DNA from: Bradyrhizobium elkanii USDA 76 | Lineage (GTDB): Bacteria > Pseudomonadota > Alphaproteobacteria > Rhizobiales > Xanthobacteraceae | DNA: 64,000 nt | Direction of reading: 5' to 3' | NCBI RefSeq assembly: GCF_023278185.1 | Contig: NZ_CP066356.1 | Location: forward strand, 1,790,001-1,854,000 | Shown here: positions 44,016 to 53,595 of the stretch, in pieces | Position numbering within the stretch: the stretch's first letter is position 1 | Layout: the number at the start of each line of letters is the position of its first letter | Translations under genes and position numbers: made by a program | The notes under the pieces: model-generated | What the model was told of the DNA's origin: nothing | Seen by the model: only the letters and a program-made list of their open reading frames with translations | Databases searched by the model: none

Positions 44016-47000
44016 CCCGCAACCTCCGGCTTGGTGGCGGGAAGGGGAGAGCGATCCGCCGTGCGTTGACCTGCGAACCAGTCGCTGACGTTTTGGAGGT
44101 AGATGTAGACCACTGGCGTAGTGAACAGCGTCAATAGCTGCGAAACGATCAGGCCGCCGACGATCGCGAAGCCGAGCGGTTGCCTCAATTCCGATCCGGT
44201 CCCCGTGCCGATTATCAGCGGAACGCCTCCGAGCATCGCGCACATGGTCGTCATCAGGATCGGACGGAATCTGACCTTGCAGGCCTCCAACGCGGACTGT
44301 TCGGCCGAAAGCCCCCTGTGACGTTCGGCCTCGAGCGCGAAATCGATCAGCATGATGCCGTTCTTTTGCACGAGGCCGATCAGGAGAATGATCCCGATCA
44401 GCCCGATGACGTCGAGCCCAAAACCGAAAGTCCAGAGCGCCATGAGCGCACCGAGCCCCGCAGACGGCAGCGTCGACAGGATCGTGATTGGATGGATCGT
44501 GCTCTCATAGAGCATGCCAAGGATCAGATAGACCGCGACGATCGCAGCCAGGATCAGGACCGGCGTCGAGGCGAGCGCAGACTGGAAAGCCTGAGCGTTG
44601 CCCTGGAAACTCGTCGCGATGGTCGAAGGCATATGCAGCGCGGCCGTCTCCTGCTGTACGGCGGCAACTGCCGTTCCCACAGCCGTGCCGGGCGCCAGAT
44701 TGAAGCTAAGCGTGACCGACGGAAACTGGTTTTGATGATTCCCCGCCAGCGCCGCCGAGCCATATTCGATGGTCGTGAACTGACTGAGCGGTACCATCGA
44801 TCCGTTCGACGAGCGGACGTAAATGCGGTTCAGCGCATAGGGGCCGGACTGGAACGACGGATCGACCTCGAGGATCACGTAGTAGGTGTTCAACGTGGTG
44901 AAGAGCTGGGCGACATGGCGCTGGCCAAAGGCGTCGTACAGAGTGTTGTCCACCGCCGCTGGATCGATGCCGAGGCGAGAGGCGGCATCGCGGTCGATCT
45001 TGAGCTTGAGCTGACGCGCGGCGTTGGCCTGGTCGCTGGCGACGTCGGCGAGTTCCGGCCGCTTCTTTAATGCCTCGAACAGCTTGCCGGCCCAGCTGTT
45101 CAGCTCGTCCTGGTTCACATCCGTGAGCGTGAACTGGTACTGGGTCTTGGACAGGCGGCTGGCAAGATTAATGTCCTGCGTCGCCTGCATGAACACGGCG
45201 ATCCCCTGGAGCTTGGCGAGCTTGGCATCGAGCTGCCGGATCACCTCGTCGGCACTGAACTGGCGCTCGTTCCGCGGCTTCAATAGCACGAACAGGCGCC
45301 CGTTATTCTCGGTCACGGTAGGTCCGCCCGGGCCGATATAACCCGTGGCGTTGGCGACCGACGGGTCCTTTGCGATCACATCGATCGCGCTTCGCTGCAG
45401 CTCCGCCATCTCTGTCGGTGAGACGTCGGCCGACGCTTCCGTGATGCCGGTGATCATGCCGGTATCCTGCTGGGGAAAGAACCCCTTCGGTATGCCTGCG
45501 AACAGCGCGCCCGTAGCCACGATGCTCGCAAGCATGACCGTCAGGGTCGCGAGCTTGAACCGCAGCGCAACGGACAGGACGGCTTCGTAGCCGCGCTGGA
45601 TCGCGACGAATCCACGCTCCAGCGTCCGCGAAACCACGCCTGTGCCGGCGCCGTGATCCGAAAGCAGATAGGCGCACATCATCGGTGTCAACGTCACGGA
45701 CACGATGACGGAGACCGCTATCGCAACGCACACGGTGACCGCAAACTCCTGGAACATCCGTCCGATCACACCGCCCATCAAGAGCAGGGGAATGAACACC
45801 GCAACCAGTGACACCGAAATCGAGATGATGGTGAATCCAATCTCGCCGGCGCCCTTCAAGGCGGCCTCCAGCGGCGACAGTCCCTCTTCGATATGCCGCG
45901 AGATGTTCTCGATCATGACGATGGCATCGTCGACGACGAAGCCGACCGCGATCGAAAGACCCATCAAGGACAGATTGTCGAGACTGTAGTTCAAGAGATA
46001 CATCACGCCGAATGTGCCGATCAGCGAGATCGGCACCGAAATCGCGGGAATCATGGTGGCCCAGAAATTCCGGAGGAACAGGAAGATGACGCCAACCACG
46101 AGTGCGATGGTCAAGAGCAGCGTGAACTGTACGTCGTCAACACTGGCGCGGATCGTCTGCGTCCGGTCCGATGCTATCGTGACCTTGACATCCGAGGGCA
46201 GGCCCGCGACCAGCTGCGGCAGCAGCTTCTTGATGCCGTCCACCGTGCTGATCACGTTGGCGCCCGGCTGCCGCTGAATGGCGAGGATCACCGACGGCTT
46301 GTCGTTGTACCAGCCGTGCAGCGTCACGTCCTCTGCCGCGACTTCGGCATGGCCGATGTCACGCAGCCGCACCGGCGCGCCGTTCCGATAGGCGATGATG
46401 AGATCTTCATAGCCCTTCGCGCTGAGCACCTGGTCATTGGTCGCAAGCGTGTAGGCCTGTTCGTTGCCGTAGAGCACGCCCTTCGGCTGGTTGACGGTGA
46501 TGTTGCCGAGCGTGGAGCGCAATTGCTCGAGGTCGATGCCGGCCGCGGCAAGCTTTGCCGGATTGACCTGGACGCGGATCGAGGGTTTTTGCATGCCGCC
46601 GATCGTGACCAATGACACGCCCGGCACCTGCGACAGTTTTTGCGCCAGGATGCTGTCGGCATAGTCGTCGACCTTGGTGAGCGGTTCGGTGTCCGAGGTC
46701 AGTGCGATCAGGAGCACGGGGACGTCGGCCGGGTTGACTTTCCGGAAGATCGGCGGCGACGGCATGGTTTTCGGCAATTGCCCGGCGGCCGCATTGATCG
46801 CGGCCTGGACGTCCTGCGCGGCCGCGTCGGTGGTGCGGTTCAGCGCGAATTGCAGGGTGATCGCGGTGTTGCCGAAGCCGCTCGACGAGGTCATGGCGGT
46901 CAGGCCCGCGATCTGCCCGAACTGGCGCTCCAACGGCGTGGCAACCGACGAGCCCATGGTCTGCGGATCGGCGCCGGGCAACTGCGCGGTGACCTGGATC

Positions 47001-47131
47001 GTCGGCGTGTCAACCGACGGCAGGGCCGAAACAGGCAACCGGACGAAGGCAACCAAGCCGATCAGCGTGATGCCGATCGCGAGGAAGGCGGTGGCGACGG
47101 GTTTGCGAATGAAGCCTTGGGAGATGCTCAT
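44012..47131 (-). CDS. RND multidrug efflux permease (HAE1/MdtB-C type)
   Basis: 1039 residues, full length for the family. Twelve-helix RND architecture with the N-terminal FIRKPVATAFLAIGITLIGL, the proton-relay pair Asp401-Asp402 in TM4 (GFVVDDAIVMIENI), the TM5-6 region LMGGVIGRMFQEFAVTV, and the second half beginning near FVAIQRGYEAVLSVALRFKL. It pumps drugs or other hydrophobic compounds from inner membrane and periplasm using the proton gradient, with the adaptor encoded just upstream (4-base ATGA overlap). No outer-membrane channel gene is present locally. Confidence 0.96.
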   Translation of the reverse strand: MSISQGFIRKPVATAFLAIGITLIGLVAFVRLPVSALPSVDTPTIQVTAQLPGADPQTMGSSVATPLERQFGQIAGLTAMTSSSGFGNTAITLQFALNRTTDAAAQDVQAAINAAAGQLPKTMPSPPIFRKVNPADVPVLLIALTSDTEPLTKVDDYADSILAQKLSQVPGVSLVTIGGMQKPSIRVQVNPAKLAAAGIDLEQLRSTLGNITVNQPKGVLYGNEQAYTLATNDQVLSAKGYEDLIIAYRNGAPVRLRDIGHAEVAAEDVTLHGWYNDKPSVILAIQRQPGANVISTVDGIKKLLPQLVAGLPSDVKVTIASDRTQTIRASVDDVQFTLLLTIALVVGVIFLFLRNFWATMIPAISVPISLIGTFGVMYLLNYSLDNLSLMGLSIAVGFVVDDAIVMIENISRHIEEGLSPLEAALKGAGEIGFTIISISVSLVAVFIPLLLMGGVIGRMFQEFAVTVCVAIAVSVIVSVTLTPMMCAYLLSDHGAGTGVVSRTLERGFVAIQRGYEAVLSVALRFKLATLTVMLASIVATGALFAGIPKGFFPQQDTGMITGITEASADVSPTEMAELQRSAIDVIAKDPSVANATGYIGPGGPTVTENNGRLFVLLKPRNERQFSADEVIRQLDAKLAKLQGIAVFMQATQDINLASRLSKTQYQFTLTDVNQDELNSWAGKLFEALKKRPELADVASDQANAARQLKLKIDRDAASRLGIDPAAVDNTLYDAFGQRHVAQLFTTLNTYYVILEVDPSFQSGPYALNRIYVRSSNGSMVPLSQFTTIEYGSAALAGNHQNQFPSVTLSFNLAPGTAVGTAVAAVQQETAALHMPSTIATSFQGNAQAFQSALASTPVLILAAIVAVYLILGMLYESTIHPITILSTLPSAGLGALMALWTFGFGLDVIGLIGIILLIGLVQKNGIMLIDFALEAERHRGLSAEQSALEACKVRFRPILMTTMCAMLGGVPLIIGTGTGSELRQPLGFAIVGGLIVSQLLTLFTTPVVYIYLQNVSDWFAGQRTADRSPLPATKPEVAG

Positions 47132-48306
47132 GGCAGCATACCTGCGCTTGCGGTGGTGGCGTTCTGGACCACGTCCTTGCGATTGTCGGGTACGACTTCG
47201 ACCGATGTCCCGGGCTTCAGCCGGTACTGACCGGCGGTGACGACGGTCTCGTCTCCGGACAGGCCCTGGTCGATCAGCACTTTGTCCTCACGTGACTGGC
47301 CGGCCTTGATTTCGCGCGCGTTCACGACATGGTTCGCATCGACGACGTAGACGAAGGTGCCGCTTGGCCCCTGCTGAACAGCCGTCAGCGGCACGGTTAC
47401 GGCGTCATGGCGGATCGCGATGGTGAGATGGATGTTGACGAACGAACCCGGCCAGAGGTTTTTCTTCTCATTGGGAAAAGACGCCTTCAGCCGCACTGTG
47501 CCGGTCGATGCATCCACCTGGTTGTCGATCAGCATCAGGCTGCCATGGTCGAGCTTGTGCGTGTTGGCGGCGTCATAGGCGTCGACCGACGCCTCACCGG
47601 ATGCGATCGCTTTCTGCACGTTGGGAATGTCGGTCGACGGCAGCGTGAAGATGATCGAGATCGGCTGCATTTGCGTGAGGATCACAAGGCCGGTCGCATC
47701 GGTCGGGTGTACGATATTGCCGGGATCGATGTGACGGATGCCGGTGATCCCGTTGAAGGGCGCGGTGATCGTCGTGTAGCTCAACTGCGTTTGGGCAGCC
47801 TCCAGTGCGGCCTTGTCGAGTTCGACCGTGCCCTTGCCCTGCGCGACCTGCGAATCCTGCGTATCGAGCAGCTGCTGGGTGGCGAATCCGCGCGCTGCCA
47901 GCGGCTGCGTCCGCGCGAAGTTGGCCTGCGCGTTCTTCAGGCCCGCCTGATCCCGGGCGAGGGCGGCCTCGGCCTGGTCGACCTGCGCTTCGAAGACGCG
48001 GGGATCGATTTTAGCCAGCTCATCGCCGCGTTTCACGTCCTTGCCTTCGACAAAATTCACGCTCTCGAGCGTGCCCTGGACCTGTGTGCGGATGGTCGCG
48101 GTGTTGATGGGCGTCACGGTGCCGAGCCCCTCGAGCACGATGGGCACGTCGCCCTTGTGCACATGGGCGGCTGTCACTGGAACGAGCGGTGGGGCCGCGG
48201 GCTCAGCCGCATGGCTTGGCGCGGGACTGTGCAGGAAATACGCGCCGCCCCCGGCTCCGATCAGGAGAACCGTGCCGACGAGGAGAAGAGTCTTTCTGGA
48301 CGGCAT
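47128..48306 (-). CDS. RND efflux periplasmic adaptor (membrane-fusion protein)
   Basis: 392 residues from ATG 48306 (MPSRKTLLLVGTVLLIGAGG), with an N-terminal membrane anchor. Lipoyl halves around residues 55-75 (TIRTQVQGTLESVNFVEG) and 180-200 (YTTITAPFNGITGIRHIDPG) flank an alpha-hairpin (VDQAEAALARDQAGLKNAQA). A beta-barrel follows (VRLKASFPNEKKNLWPGSFV). It bridges the permease to an outer-membrane channel. The stop overlaps the permease start (ATGA). Confidence 0.95.
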   Translation of the reverse strand: MPSRKTLLLVGTVLLIGAGGGAYFLHSPAPSHAAEPAAPPLVPVTAAHVHKGDVPIVLEGLGTVTPINTATIRTQVQGTLESVNFVEGKDVKRGDELAKIDPRVFEAQVDQAEAALARDQAGLKNAQANFARTQPLAARGFATQQLLDTQDSQVAQGKGTVELDKAALEAAQTQLSYTTITAPFNGITGIRHIDPGNIVHPTDATGLVILTQMQPISIIFTLPSTDIPNVQKAIASGEASVDAYDAANTHKLDHGSLMLIDNQVDASTGTVRLKASFPNEKKNLWPGSFVNIHLTIAIRHDAVTVPLTAVQQGPSGTFVYVVDANHVVNAREIKAGQSREDKVLIDQGLSGDETVVTAGQYRLKPGTSVEVVPDNRKDVVQNATTASAGMLP

Positions 48307-48310
48307 TGCT

Positions 48311-48901
48311 TCACACTCCATGATGACGGCTTTGGCGGCTGGCATTCGCGACCAGTTCCAGGACGAACGTCTCGGCAGCGCTCGCCGCGGCTCGCGCCAC
48401 TTTTGCCGCGGCCGGATCGAGCCTGATGATCCGCGCGTCGATGTCGGTGGCTTGCAGCGTGGTGATGAAGAATTCAGGCGCATCCGCGCAATTCTCACGT
48501 TGCACGACCAGCCGAATGGCGGCAGCGGTGGGAACGATGCGAAACGGCAGCGGCGCACAGGGGACCGCGATCGCGAGCAAGCCGGCACAGTCGAGAGTTC
48601 CCCGCAGCACCAACTCGAGCGCCGTGCGGGCGACCTTGCCTTCTCCAAGCAGGATCACCTGTGGAGCCTCTACGTCTTGTCGCGCGACCTCAGCGGCAAC
48701 GCAGCGCAAGATTTCGTCGGGACTGCTATCGCGGACGGTAACGGTGGACCACAGGGCGAGCGGCGTCAGCCGGCGCCAGCGCGGCAGCTCCGCAGGCGTC
48801 GCAACGAGCGGGGCATCCGGTCCGGCCAGGACCGCGACCATCACCTTTGTGGCGGTGCGTGCCGTTCGCGCGGCGATCCCATGTGGTGAGCGTATTGACA
48901 T
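48311..48901 (-). CDS. Hypothetical protein at the head of the efflux operon
   Basis: 196 residues from ATG 48901 (MSIRSPHGIAARTARTATKV). Alternating strands and helices (VMVAVLAGPDAPLVATPAEL, VILLGEGKVARTALELVLRG, GLLAIAVPCAPLPFRI) suggest an alpha/beta fold reminiscent of hydrolases, but the nucleophile-elbow position reads GEGKV, without a serine. It ends 4 bases before the adaptor start, so it is the first gene of the efflux operon, divergent from the LysR gene. Function unknown. Confidence 0.65.
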   Translation of the reverse strand: MSIRSPHGIAARTARTATKVMVAVLAGPDAPLVATPAELPRWRRLTPLALWSTVTVRDSSPDEILRCVAAEVARQDVEAPQVILLGEGKVARTALELVLRGTLDCAGLLAIAVPCAPLPFRIVPTAAAIRLVVQRENCADAPEFFITTLQATDIDARIIRLDPAAAKVARAAASAAETFVLELVANASRQSRHHGV

Positions 48902-48939
48902 GGACTTGAAGTTGGTCGCGGCAGAAATATTATTCAAAT

Positions 48940-48962
48940 GAATTGACGTAATCCGCCAATTC
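48940..48962. promoter_or_regulatory. Inverted repeat in the divergent LysR/efflux promoter
   Basis: GAATTG, 11 bases, CAATTC: perfect 6-bp arms between the divergent LysR gene and the efflux operon, 20 bases before the LysR start. The position and T-N11-A-like geometry suit a LysR-type regulator site. Confidence 0.55.
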
Positions 48963-48982
48963 ACGCTGTGCATTGGGGCCCC

Positions 48983-49882
48983 ATGAGACTCCGCAACCTC
49001 GATCTCAATCTGCTGCTGGTGTTCGACGCGGTGCTGCGCGAGCGCAGCGTTGTGCGCGCCGCAGACAGCCTCGCCATCAGCCAGCCTGCCGTCAGTCACG
49101 CGCTCAACCGGCTGCGTCATGCGTTGAAGGACAAGCTCTTTGTCCGCACGCCCGCGGGAATGAGCCCGACCCCCAGAGCCGAGCAGCTCGCGCTTCCCGT
49201 TCGCAAGGCGCTCAACGAGCTGCAGCTCGCGGTCGAGGGTGATACCTTCGATCCCTCGACCGCGGACCGGCGCTTCACGATTGCGGTGAACAACTATGCA
49301 GCCGTGGTTGCGGTGGGTCCGATCCTGGCCGCGGTGCGCGCACAAGCACCGACTGTGCGACTGTCAATCGTGCCCAGCGGGACCCTGAATCTCACGGATC
49401 GATTGGACCGCGGCGAGCTCGATCTTGCGTTGTCGGGGCGGGCCATAGAAGGCGAGCGGTTCGCCTCGCAGCAGCTCGTCGAGGATCGCTTTGTGGCGGT
49501 GCTCCGGAGCGGCCATCCCGCGCTACGTAAGAGGTTGACGGGGGCGTCGCTTGCCGAACTGCCGCATCTAGGGATCAGCTCGAGCGGGGAGAATTTGGAG
49601 TTTGTGGATACGTTCTTGAAGGCACGGAAGAGCGCCCGCTTTGTCGCCTCCGACGTGCCGTATCTCTCCGCAGGGGCGGTTCTGGTGCAATCGAACCTCG
49701 TCGCCATCCTCGGACGCAAGCTGGCGATGGAGTTCCGCCGCGCTTATCCGATCGAGATCAGGGAGCTGCCCTTTGATGCTCCGGTTCTGCACAGTGTGAT
49801 GAGCTGGCATCGGCGCTTTGACGATATGCCCGCCCACCGATGGTTGCGTAGCACAATTATTGAAACCGCCACCACCTTATGA
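48983..49882 (+). CDS. LysR-family transcriptional regulator
   Basis: 299 residues from ATG 48983 (MRLRNLDLNLLLVFDAVLRE). N-terminal winged helix with RAADSLAISQPAVSHALNRL and KLFVRTPAGMSPTPRA, then a periplasmic-binding-protein-like sensor domain (RRFTIAVNNYAAVVAVGPIL and onward), typical length. The divergent arrangement with the RND operon implies that it controls efflux in response to an unknown small molecule. Confidence 0.93.
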   Translation: MRLRNLDLNLLLVFDAVLRERSVVRAADSLAISQPAVSHALNRLRHALKDKLFVRTPAGMSPTPRAEQLALPVRKALNELQLAVEGDTFDPSTADRRFTIAVNNYAAVVAVGPILAAVRAQAPTVRLSIVPSGTLNLTDRLDRGELDLALSGRAIEGERFASQQLVEDRFVAVLRSGHPALRKRLTGASLAELPHLGISSSGENLEFVDTFLKARKSARFVASDVPYLSAGAVLVQSNLVAILGRKLAMEFRRAYPIEIRELPFDAPVLHSVMSWHRRFDDMPAHRWLRSTIIETATTL

Positions 49883-50231
49883 GCCACTGTCGCGGACGAC
49901 GTCTTTTCGATCCGGCGGATAGCGGCGGCGGAACATGTGGCGGGAGGCACGCCCGATTTGGCAGGTTTGGCGTCCGCCTTGAAAGGCACTTATGGGCCTG
50001 AAATGCGCCTAATTCTTTCGCCCGTATCGGCAAGCTATTGAAATCACAACAAATGCGACCGCCTTCCGAGCGCACCATAAACCCACGTTTTGCTTCGAAG
50101 TCGCCGGCCGCGACATGGATAGAAATGGCCGCAGCTGCCTGCTCCCAGGCGACAGCCAAAGGGCCATCTGTTGGTCAAGAAGGTTCAACCTCGAATGACG
50201 AAGAACTTTTTCTCCTCCCTCCCTATCCCGT
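49883..50231. other. Intergenic stretch without a supportable gene
   Basis: Short frames on both strands, none with a good start or known product. No regulatory motif recognised. Confidence 0.5.
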
Positions 50232-50990
50232 ATGCCAAAGTCTGGTCCGGCCGTGCAACGGGACAATGGAAAATCCGAAATCATGATCATGGACCATGGA
50301 ATTGCCGACGCCGGTGCGATGGGTGAGGGCGCTCTGCCCGGGCTTCGGTCGCGGCCTCTCAACCGTCGGGCGTTTCTGTTCGGCTCCGCTGCTGGTCTCG
50401 CCGCACTGGGCCTGGCCGGTTGCGCATCCGACTACATGAGCTTGGCCGAGGCGGAGAAACTCTACGGGCCTGTGCCGAACGAGAAATTCCCGATCCCTGC
50501 GGTCGATGTTGGTAAGGTCAATCCGAAATATTTTCGCAAGACAGTGCGCTATGACAGTAGTGAGGCGCCCGGTACGATTATCGTCGATCCCAGCAAGTAC
50601 TATGTTTACCGCATCGAGGGCGAGGGAAACGCGACCCGCTATGGAGCCAATGTCGGCCGCGATGGATTCCGGTGGAGCGGGGAGGCTTATGTCGGGCGCA
50701 AAGCCGAATGGCCTACCTGGACGCCACCTAAGGAGATGATCGCGCGCCAGCCGGAGGCGGGCAAATATGCTCGCGGCATGCCGGGAGGTCTCGACAATCC
50801 ACTGGGTGCCCGCGTGCTCTACCTCTATCAAAATGGGGTGTACACGCTTTACACGATTTATAGCACCACCGACCCCGAAACGATTGGGAACGGCATTACG
50901 AGCGGCTGTACCGGCCTCCTCAGTCAGGACATGATCGACCTATATGCGCGAACGCCCGTCAATACGAAGGTGATCGTGCTGCCGGCATAG
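50232..50990 (+). CDS. L,D-transpeptidase (YkuD) family protein with altered active-site motif
   Basis: 252 residues (ATG 50232; ATG 50283 is an alternative). A Tat-like signal with lipobox (RRAFLFGSAAGLAALGLAGC) suggests an exported lipoprotein. The YkuD core is recognisable: VGKVNPKYFRKTVRYDS, GTIIVDPSKYYVYRI, then DNPLGARVLYLYQNGVYTLY. The catalytic Cys226 is present (TSGCTGL). The conserved HGT is replaced by Tyr210-Ser211-Thr212, and the Arg two residues after the Cys is Gly228 (usual SxGCxRL). These enzymes make 3-3 cross-links in peptidoglycan; this one may be inactive or altered in specificity. Confidence 0.85.
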   Translation: MPKSGPAVQRDNGKSEIMIMDHGIADAGAMGEGALPGLRSRPLNRRAFLFGSAAGLAALGLAGCASDYMSLAEAEKLYGPVPNEKFPIPAVDVGKVNPKYFRKTVRYDSSEAPGTIIVDPSKYYVYRIEGEGNATRYGANVGRDGFRWSGEAYVGRKAEWPTWTPPKEMIARQPEAGKYARGMPGGLDNPLGARVLYLYQNGVYTLYTIYSTTDPETIGNGITSGCTGLLSQDMIDLYARTPVNTKVIVLPA

Positions 50991-51026
50991 GCTTGCCGAC
51001 ACGTCTTGGCACGGCGCAGCGCCAAC

Positions 51027-51435
51027 AGATGGACGCTCGCATCCGGTGAGGCCCAGATCACTGCGCCAGACATCAAACGCTTTGCGGCGGAGTTTGACCC
51101 GCAGCCGATGCATCTGGATGAAGCCACTGCTGCCGAGACAATTTTCTAGGGTCTTACAGCATCGGGGTGGCATTCAGCCTGAACTGCGATGCGGCTTCTC
51201 GTTGAGGCGCGCCCGTTCGGTCAACATCCGATCATCGGTCTTGGCGATGAGGTGCGTTGGATGGCTCCGGTCCGCCCGGGCGATGTACGCATGAAGGGCG
51301 AAGTCAAAGACCTGACGCCCTCGAAGACCAAACCCCAGGCACCGTGGTCATGTAATGGCGATGTACAATCGGCATGGGCAAGCCGTCTACGAGTTCACGC
51401 CCATGACGATCGTTCGCCGCCGACCGGAGACCTGA
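51027..51435 (+). pseudogene. MaoC-type enoyl-CoA hydratase gene with two stops and a frameshift
   Basis: One frame gives GEAQITAPDIKRFAAEFDPQ and PMHLDEATAAETIF, then TAG, GLTASGWHSA, then TGA, then AMRLLVEARPFGQHPIIGLG and DEVRWMAPVRPGD. The MaoC/hot-dog hydratase pattern is clear. After KTKPQ the frame slips, and a last piece (RHGQAVYEFTPMTIVRRRPE) ends at 51435. At least three inactivating changes. Confidence 0.8.
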
Positions 51436-51490
51436 TGGTGTTCGCGAGAAGTGCCTCGAATGCGAAAGCCGCGCAGGTCAGCTTTGGTCG

Positions 51491-52004
51491 TCACTGCATA
51501 AAAGACTCGTCGTGTATCTTCGCCGTCTCCAGGTTTACAGTGGCGAGACCCCAGATCTGCTTCTTGTTGACCCAATCATAGTTCGGAGCCGCGGTGGTGA
51601 GACGCAGATTGGCAACGAGGTCCGTCATCGGTTCATTCGATCGCGGCGTTGCAACGCCGTCAATGTGCATTGCGATGCGATGGCCGTCTTCAGTTTCAAC
51701 TGCCGTCGAGGTCAGTGCGTCCATCGGCACGCAAATGGAGGTATTCGACGCCACTACGTACTTTGCCCGTGATGCGGCCTTTGATCTCTCCCTCGAAAGC
51801 GGCAGACGGGAAAGGGGTCTCACCATGCTTGAACGCCTCGCCGCTGTGCGTGTGCAGACAGAAGGTGCATCCGTTGATTTGCGAGGCTCTCGTCTTGACG
51901 AGGCCTATAAGTTTCGGCTCGAGCTTTGTTTGGGCCCATTTATCGGCGGCGCGCGTGGCCTCAATACCTTCGTTTGGGGCGGCAAGATTGATGCGGGGTG
52001 TCAT
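51491..52004 (-). pseudogene. Chimera of a CMD/AhpD-like start and a DUF3237-like end, frameshifted
   Basis: From ATG 52004, residues 1-63 are the carboxymuconolactone decarboxylase (AhpD-like) N-terminus: KLIGLVKTRASQINGCTFCL with the CxxC pair, then HTHSGEAFKHGET. At about 51815 the sequence changes to a DUF3237-type domain (FEGEIKGRITGKVRSGVEYL, HLRADGRTDLD). After one frameshift this continues VETEDGHRIAMHIDGV and LTTAAPNYDWVNKKQIWGLA to the stop at 51491. Both genes lost material at the join, as after a deletion. Confidence 0.75.
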
Positions 52005-52312
52005 TCACGGCCTCCTTTGCTGTTCGACAAGCGAGAGACGAGCGACGACATCCTTTCATGGCATGCTTTCTGATCAATTATTGGCAGACAAAAACACATG
52101 GCTTGCGCCAGTGCCGGAATCCGCCAGAACCAACAGCGGCGTTCATGCGCATAGGCGACCGCAGCAATGCTTGCGATGGGCGAGGAGGTATAAGCATCGG
52201 AAATCGTCGCCTCAGTGAAAGGCGGCGGGGCGGGAAAACGAAGGAGCTTGACCCGCGATTTGACCCATCTGGAGTTGCTGATATGTATACACCTCTGCAT
52301 TGAATGGGAGCG

Positions 52313-52723
52313 ATGAAGATGCTGACCGGCGGCTGCGCCTGTGGGAACATCCGTTACCAATGCTCAGGAGAACCGATAGTTCAGTTGATGTGCCACTGCC
52401 GGGACTGCCAGCGATCGAGTGGCACCGCATTTTCGGCGATGATGTTGTTTGCGAGCGACAAATTTCGCTATCTCAAGGGTGAGCCGGCCTTCTATGAGAC
52501 CGTCGCTGAAAGCGGCCGTGAAATCCGAAGGGGCTTTTGCAACAAGTGTGGCAGTCCTATTTCCGCTCACTGGCCTACTAGACCGCAATCGTTGATCGTC
52601 GCTGTCAGTAGCCTCGATGATCCCTCAAAATTCGACCCAACTCTCGAAACCTGGGTTTCGCGCGCGGCGCCATGGCATCCTTTCCATTCCAGCACCACCA
52701 AGTTCAGCGAGGCGTCCCACTGA
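52313..52723 (+). CDS. GFA/CENP-V-type zinc protein
   Basis: 136 residues from ATG 52313 (MKMLTGGCACGNIRYQCSGE); ATG 52304 adds three residues. It has the GFA family cysteine pattern: GGCACGNIRY, LMCHCRDCQRSSG, then RGFCNKCGSPI, which together bind two zinc ions. Related proteins are annotated as glutathione-dependent formaldehyde-activating enzymes, though that activity is doubtful for most. Intact and alone among pseudogenes. Confidence 0.9.
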   Translation: MKMLTGGCACGNIRYQCSGEPIVQLMCHCRDCQRSSGTAFSAMMLFASDKFRYLKGEPAFYETVAESGREIRRGFCNKCGSPISAHWPTRPQSLIVAVSSLDDPSKFDPTLETWVSRAAPWHPFHSSTTKFSEASH

Positions 52724-52924
52724 AGGGAGCGTTTCGATCCGTCATTGCCAGTCATTTGGCGCACTCGCCGATAAGGAGCGGAAGTCGTCAACACCACTGC
52801 GTGTGCTGCGATCCAAGATCAGGAAAGGACCCAAAACGCGAGAAACGACTGCGGACTGAAAAGCAGGGATCGTGCTTGATCGCACGATGCTTTGAGGCCG
52901 CGTGCGCGGCGCGCAACATGCCTC

Positions 52925-53550
52925 TCAAGCGGCTTGGCGGTGCTCGTAATTCGGAAGATGCGCCAGGTTGGCCCGGCTGAGACCCGACAGGTTCATTTCA
53001 ATCTGTCGTTTGACGATTGGAACGAGATCCACGAAGGACAGTAGGACGTTGCGCGCGGCACGCTTGAAGATACCGTGCGTCGTGGCCATGTCCGTCAGCC
53101 GGCCTGCAAGGCCAAGCACCCGCGCTGCCGCCGGGCGGCGCAGGCTCTCATAGACGTCGAGCATTGTTTCAGGTCTGTTGCGCCCGACGACGCCCGCCAG
53201 AGTTTCTCCGAGCACCACGGCGTCTACCAGGCTGGTGTTCATGCCCTGACCGCCTGCCGGGCTATGAACATGTGCTGCGTCGCCCATCAGTATTAGCCGG
53301 CCGCATCGATAGGAATTTGCGAGACGATGATGCAAGCGGAAGCGCGAACTCCAGAGCACGTCAAGCACTGTTGCGTTGCTGGCCTCAGGTCCCCGCGAGT
53401 CCATCACGGCTTGAACGTCTGACTTCGACAGGTGCTCCGGCGCATTATCCATAGTTGCGACCACTCGGTAGGATCCACCCGGCAACGGAGCGACGACAAC
53501 CAAGGTCGCCCCCGCGGCCAGCGCGCCGTCGTAGCCTGCGAACTGCCAAA
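52925..53550 (-). pseudogene. FAD-dependent aromatic monooxygenase, C-terminal fragment
   Basis: The last 200 residues of a PHBH-fold monooxygenase are open: DGALAAGATLVVVAPLPGGS, the FAD-binding signature LILMGDAAHVHSPAGGQGMN, then TSLVDAVVLGETLAGVVG and a C-terminal helical bundle. The N-terminal FAD-binding GxGxxG and the middle are absent upstream of about 53550, where unrelated DNA with a plus-strand small gene begins. Confidence 0.8.
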
Positions 53551-53595
53551 GCAGGCTCGTGCAGCAACCCGGGTGGCCGGCCTCGGTTGAACGGC

